In this document: one piece after another, positions 63,512-64,000 of the stretch | Layout of the letters: every line of letters starts with the position of its first letter | Numbering within the stretch: the first letter of the stretch is position 1 | Source: Streptomyces sp. NBC_00289 | Lineage (GTDB): Bacteria; Actinomycetota; Actinomycetes; Streptomycetales; Streptomycetaceae | Length of the DNA stretch: 64,000 nt | Reading direction: 5' to 3' | Assembly: GCF_041435115.1 (NCBI RefSeq) | Contig: NZ_CP108046.1 | Coordinates: 7,316,001-7,380,000 of the forward strand | Translations under genes and position numbers: made by a program | Notes under the pieces: model-generated | What the model was told of the DNA's origin: nothing | Seen by the model: only the letters and a program-made list of their open reading frames with translations | The model's database searches: none

Positions 63512-64000
63512 ACGGGCTGCTCCGTGCGGGCGACGGCGCCGAAGCGCCGGGGCGTGAAGGGGCGGGCCTCCTCCGGAAGGTCACCGGTGGCCAGGGCGTG
63601 CGCCAGGGCGTCGCCGGTGACCGGCGTCAGCAGCACACCGTTGCGGTAGTGGCCGGTGGCCAGCAGCAGGCCCGGCAGGGCGGTCGGGCCGAGCAGCGGC
63701 GCGTTGTCGGGGGAGCCGGGGCGCAGTCCCGCGCGGGTCTCGGTCAGGGGCAGCTCCGTGATGCCGGGGACCAGCTCGTGCGCGTCGCGCAGCAACTCGT
63801 AGACCCCGCCCGCCGTCACCGTGGTGTCCCAGCCGAGTTCCTCGCTGGTCGCCCCGACCACGAGCTCACCGTTCTCCCGGGGCACCAGGTAGACGTGGCT
63901 GCCGCGGACCACGGCGCGCACCGTGCGGCTCAGGAACGGCGCGTACGGCTTCGGCACGGTCAGCCGCAGCACTTGCCCCTTCACCGGCCGCACCGGCGGC
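63508..64000 (-). CDS. thiO: Glycine oxidase ThiO, C-terminal part (runs off the window)
   Basis: The frame has no start in the window; an in-frame GTG at 63993 is probably internal. The visible 163 residues are the C-terminal part of a FAD-dependent amine oxidase: RPVKGQVLRLTVP, VRGSHVYLVPRENGELVVGA, AGLRPGSPDNAPLLG and the FAD-site ATGHYRNGVLLTPVTGDALA. It makes iminoglycine for ThiG. It overlaps thiS by 4 bp. Confidence 0.93.
   Translation of the reverse strand, partial: PPVRPVKGQVLRLTVPKPYAPFLSRTVRAVVRGSHVYLVPRENGELVVGATSEELGWDTTVTAGGVYELLRDAHELVPGITELPLTETRAGLRPGSPDNAPLLGPTALPGLLLATGHYRNGVLLTPVTGDALAHALATGDLPEEARPFTPRRFGAVARTEQPV

Overview
The window is chromosomal DNA of a high-GC actinomycete, almost certainly Streptomyces. 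It shows very strong third-position GC, many GTG and some TTG starts, and tight 4-bp ATGA/GTGA couplings. The genes include a PspA module, an actinobacterial bcc-aa3 respiratory cluster, a SAM-IV riboswitch, a Trp-Trp-Trp leader peptide and a PASTA kinase. Gene order looks like the conserved core region around cta/qcr of streptomycetes (remembered from S. coelicolor, not checked by search). There is no phage, plasmid, IS, CRISPR, tRNA or rRNA.

Layout. 0-7 kb: end of a membrane protein, then cobalamin lower-ligand and nucleotide-loop genes (cobT, a metallo-beta-lactamase/CobU fusion) around a methyltransferase with a repetitive tail. 6.6-10.7 kb: DUF3043 protein, PspA, its small partner and a two-component system. 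10.9-17.7 kb: nadA, erpA, a large acidic-tailed membrane protein, a PfkB-family kinase and a cysteine desulfurase/TusA fusion. 18-27.4 kb: the terminal respiratory chain (ctaCDF, ctaE, qcrCAB), with an L,D-transpeptidase and a receiver-like protein inserted between ctaF and ctaE. 27.5-33.2 kb: trpD, a SAM-IV-controlled class V aminotransferase, a lone Lrp ligand-binding domain, a rhomboid and a NYN RNase-like protein. 33.5-41.5 kb: cell-envelope genes (two tandem NlpC/P60 hydrolases, a lipoprotein metallopeptidase, GT87 and PimB-like mannosyltransferases) and a secreted cholesterol oxidase. 41.5-53 kb: acyl-CoA synthetase, phosphoesterase, SRPBCC protein, ArsA-like ATPase, glucokinase, exo/endonuclease-phosphatase fold protein, esterase, acyltransferase and a second two-component system. 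53-58.7 kb: phosphofructokinase, attenuator-controlled trpEG, divergent aroH, and bfd/bfr. 58.8-64 kb: molybdopterin oxidoreductase, endonuclease IV, PASTA kinase and thiG-thiS-thiO.

How it fits together. The cta and qcr genes make the electron-transport supercomplex. ErpA, the desulfurase-TusA fusion and bfd/bfr serve iron-sulfur and iron supply. nadA, cob and thi genes make cofactors. aroH, trpEG and trpD feed tryptophan. The envelope genes cluster with the PASTA kinase and Psp functions.

The most rewarding regulatory sequence is outside the genes: the SAM-IV riboswitch (28714-28836), the trp attenuator (56220-56324), an iron box before bfd, a Crp-like palindrome before the phosphofructokinase gene, a 19-bp palindrome lying on the ctaE start codon, and a repeated -10-to-start-codon spacing that suggests several leaderless mRNAs. 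I found no obviously new multi-gene system; the most unusual protein architectures are the MBL-CobU and desulfurase-TusA fusions and the four 30-residue repeats in one methyltransferase. All start sites, binding sites and promoters are read by eye.
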